Shown piece after piece: positions 62,401-64,000 of a stretch of DNA of 64,000 nt. Origin of the DNA: Dugong dugon (Eukaryota; Chordata; Mammalia; Sirenia; Dugongidae); assembly GCA_030035585.1 (NCBI GenBank), contig CM057460.1:134028714-134092713 (forward strand), written 5' to 3'. A program made the position numbers and the translations under genes. The notes beneath the pieces were generated by a model. The model was not told where the DNA came from, did not search any database, and saw only the letters and a list, made by a program, of their open reading frames with translations. Positions within the stretch are counted from its first letter, which is position 1, and every line of letters begins with the position of its first letter.

Positions 62401-63486
62401 CACAATGTAATACTATGCAATGATAAAGAACAACGATGAAGCCGTGAAACATAACATGAAGGAAGCTGGAGGTCATTATGCTGAGTGAATTTAGTCAGTC
62501 ACAAAAGGACAAATATTGTATAAGACTACAATTATAAGAACTCAAGAAAAGGTTTAAACATAGAAGAAAATATTCTTTGATAGTTACGAGGGTGAGGAGG
62601 GAGGGTGAGGCTTATGTACTAACTAGATAGTAGATAAGAATTATCTTATGTGAAGGGAAGGACAGCACACACTACAGGGGAAGTCAGCACAACTGGACTA
62701 AACCAAAGCTAAGAAGTTTCCTGAATACAATCAAACACTTGGAGGGACAGAGTAGCAGGGGTAGAGGTCTGGGGACCATGCTTTCAGGGGACATCTAGGT
62801 TAATTGGCATAACAAAGCTTATTAAGAAAATGTTCTGCATCCTACTTTGGTGAGTGGCGTCTAGGGTCTTAAAAGCTTGCAAGCAGCCATCTAAGATGTG
62901 TCAATTGGTCCCAACCACCTGGAGTAAAGGAGAATGAACACCAAAGACACACGGAAAGTATTAGCCCAAGAGATAGAAAGGACCATATAAGCCAGAGACT
63001 TCATAAGCCTGAGACCAGAAGAACTAGATGGTGCCTGGCTACCACCAATGACCGCCATGACAGGGAACACAAGAGAGTCCCGGATGGAGCAGGAGAAAGG
63101 TGGGGTGCAGAACTCGAGTTCTAGTAAGAAGACCAGACTTAATGGTCTGGCTGAGACTGAACAACTCCGGAAAGCATGGTCCCTGGATTCTCTATCAGCC
63201 CAGAACTAGAACAATTTCTGAGGCCAACTCTTCAGACAGAGATTGGACTGGACTGTGGTACATAAAGTGATACTCGTGAGGAGCGTGCCTCTTAGCTCAA
63301 ATAGATACAAGAGACTAAATGGTCTGCTTCTGTCTGGAGGTGATACTGGAAGGCAGAGAGGATTAGGAGCTGTTTGAATGGACATGGGGAATCAGGGGTG
63401 GAAAGGAGGAGTGTGCTGTCACAGTATGGGGAGAGTAATTAGAGTCACATAACAATGTATGTATAAATTTTTGTATGGGAAAAAAA
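59415..63486 (+). mobile_element. L1 insertion, complete ends but internally deleted
   Basis: 4.07 kb, with a 10-bp TSD, AAGTACAACC at 59405-59414 and 63487-63496. It begins GGAGGTGGGGCCAAGATGGC, a typical L1 5' start, then ~1.4 kb of 5'UTR. Near 60830 this joins ORF2 at the RT catalytic region, skipping ORF1 and the first half of ORF2. 3'UTR (62530-63478) and an A tract follow. ORFs at 59372-60136 are 5'UTR noise. Confidence 0.9.
60833..62530 (+). pseudogene. L1 ORF2 C-terminal half, broken
   Basis: Starts with [20 protein letters not shown]; the catalytic FADD motif reads FEDD (Ala to Glu), which with many stops and shifts shows it is dead. The longest open piece (61207-61569) encodes the post-RT region: [50 protein letters not shown]. 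Near 62100-62200, [18 protein letters not shown] marks the Cys-rich end region. Confidence 0.9.
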
Positions 63487-64000
63487 AAGTACAACCATGA
63501 GTATATCCCACCTGAATTTAGAGACCATCTCAAGAGTAGATTTGATGCATTGAACACTAATGCCTGAAGACCAGATGAGTTGTGGAATGACATCAAGGAC
63601 ATCATACATGAAGAAAGCCAGGGGTCATTAAAAAGACAAGAAAGAAAGAAAAGACCAAGATGGATGTCAAAGATACTCTGAAAATTGCTCTTGAACATTG
63701 ATCAACTAAAGCAAACGGAAGAAATGATGAAGTAAAAAAGCTGAACAGATTTCAAAGGAGAGCTCAAAAAGACAAAGTAAAATATTATAATGACATGTGC
63801 AAAGAGCTGGAGACAGAAAACCAAAAGGGAAGAACATACTTGGCATTCCTCATGCTGAAAGAACTGAATAAAAAATTCAAGCCTTGAGTTACAATATTGA
63901 AGGATTCTACAGGAAAAATATTAAACGACTCAGGAAGCATCAAAAGGAGACGGCACAGAGTCACTATACCAAAAAGAATTGGTTGACTTTCAACCATTTC

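Larger units (their letters stand above)
59048..64000 (+). mobile_element. RTE-type LINE (copy E), endonuclease to RT linker, split by L1
   Basis: 59048-59414 encodes the end of the RTE endonuclease: GDRNDTGHHVIEFCKTSDFF, then FFHQYTWTSPDGIHRNQIDY, with the conserved IDY(I/V) ending. The sequence resumes at 63487-64000 with YIPPEFRDHLKSRFDALN-type linker sequence leading to RT. An L1 separates the two. It continues past the window edge. Frames are broken. Confidence 0.9.

Overview
This is eukaryotic, mammalian, intergenic-type DNA. The likely source is an afrotherian, most probably an elephant or close relative. The main clue is the large number of tRNA-headed SINEs with an AfroSINE-type body and tail, together with RTE-type LINE fragments that share the SINE tail. 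Placental-wide old repeats (MIR, L1M, MaLR LTR, MER5-like) are also present, and there is no Alu, B1 or ruminant SINE. The species call is inference from repeat content; no search could be run.

The only protein-coding gene I can support is at about 27.7-29.0 kb on the + strand. It is an intact C2HC zinc-finger gene that I read as ZNF474, with four C-x2-C-x11-H-x3-C fingers arranged as two repeated pairs. Its coding exon seems to be preceded by a splice acceptor at 27705, and the true start is probably the ATG at 27919. I see no exon of any other gene.

Layout. 1-2.5 kb: L1 ORF2 on the minus strand, running off the left edge. 3.2-15 kb: solo LTRs with target-site duplications (TSDs), a long C/A/T-rich low-complexity tract, an 88-bp tandem repeat, nested AfroSINEs, and a MaLR provirus remnant carrying an AfroSINE that in turn carries an L1. 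15-24 kb: mostly unique, with scattered AfroSINEs, one solo LTR and a MIR. 24.4-26.7 kb: two minus-strand RTE fragments, one split by an AfroSINE. 27.7-29 kb: ZNF474. 29-52 kb: intergenic with L1, MIR, LTR, AfroSINE and RTE fragments, including an RTE nested in an AfroSINE (46.9-48.1 kb) and an AfroSINE nested in an inverted-repeat element nested in L1M (49.7-50.4 kb). 52.7-55.1 kb: L1 5'UTR and broken ORF1, minus strand. 59.0-64 kb: a plus-strand RTE interrupted by a 4.07-kb L1 with a 10-bp TSD; the RTE continues off the right edge.

I found no convincing new biological system. What stands out is a readable insertion order, because many TSDs survive, and two L1 copies in which ORF1 is absent although leader and ORF2 sequence are present. 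Most long ORFs are six-frame noise or antisense shadows of retroelements.
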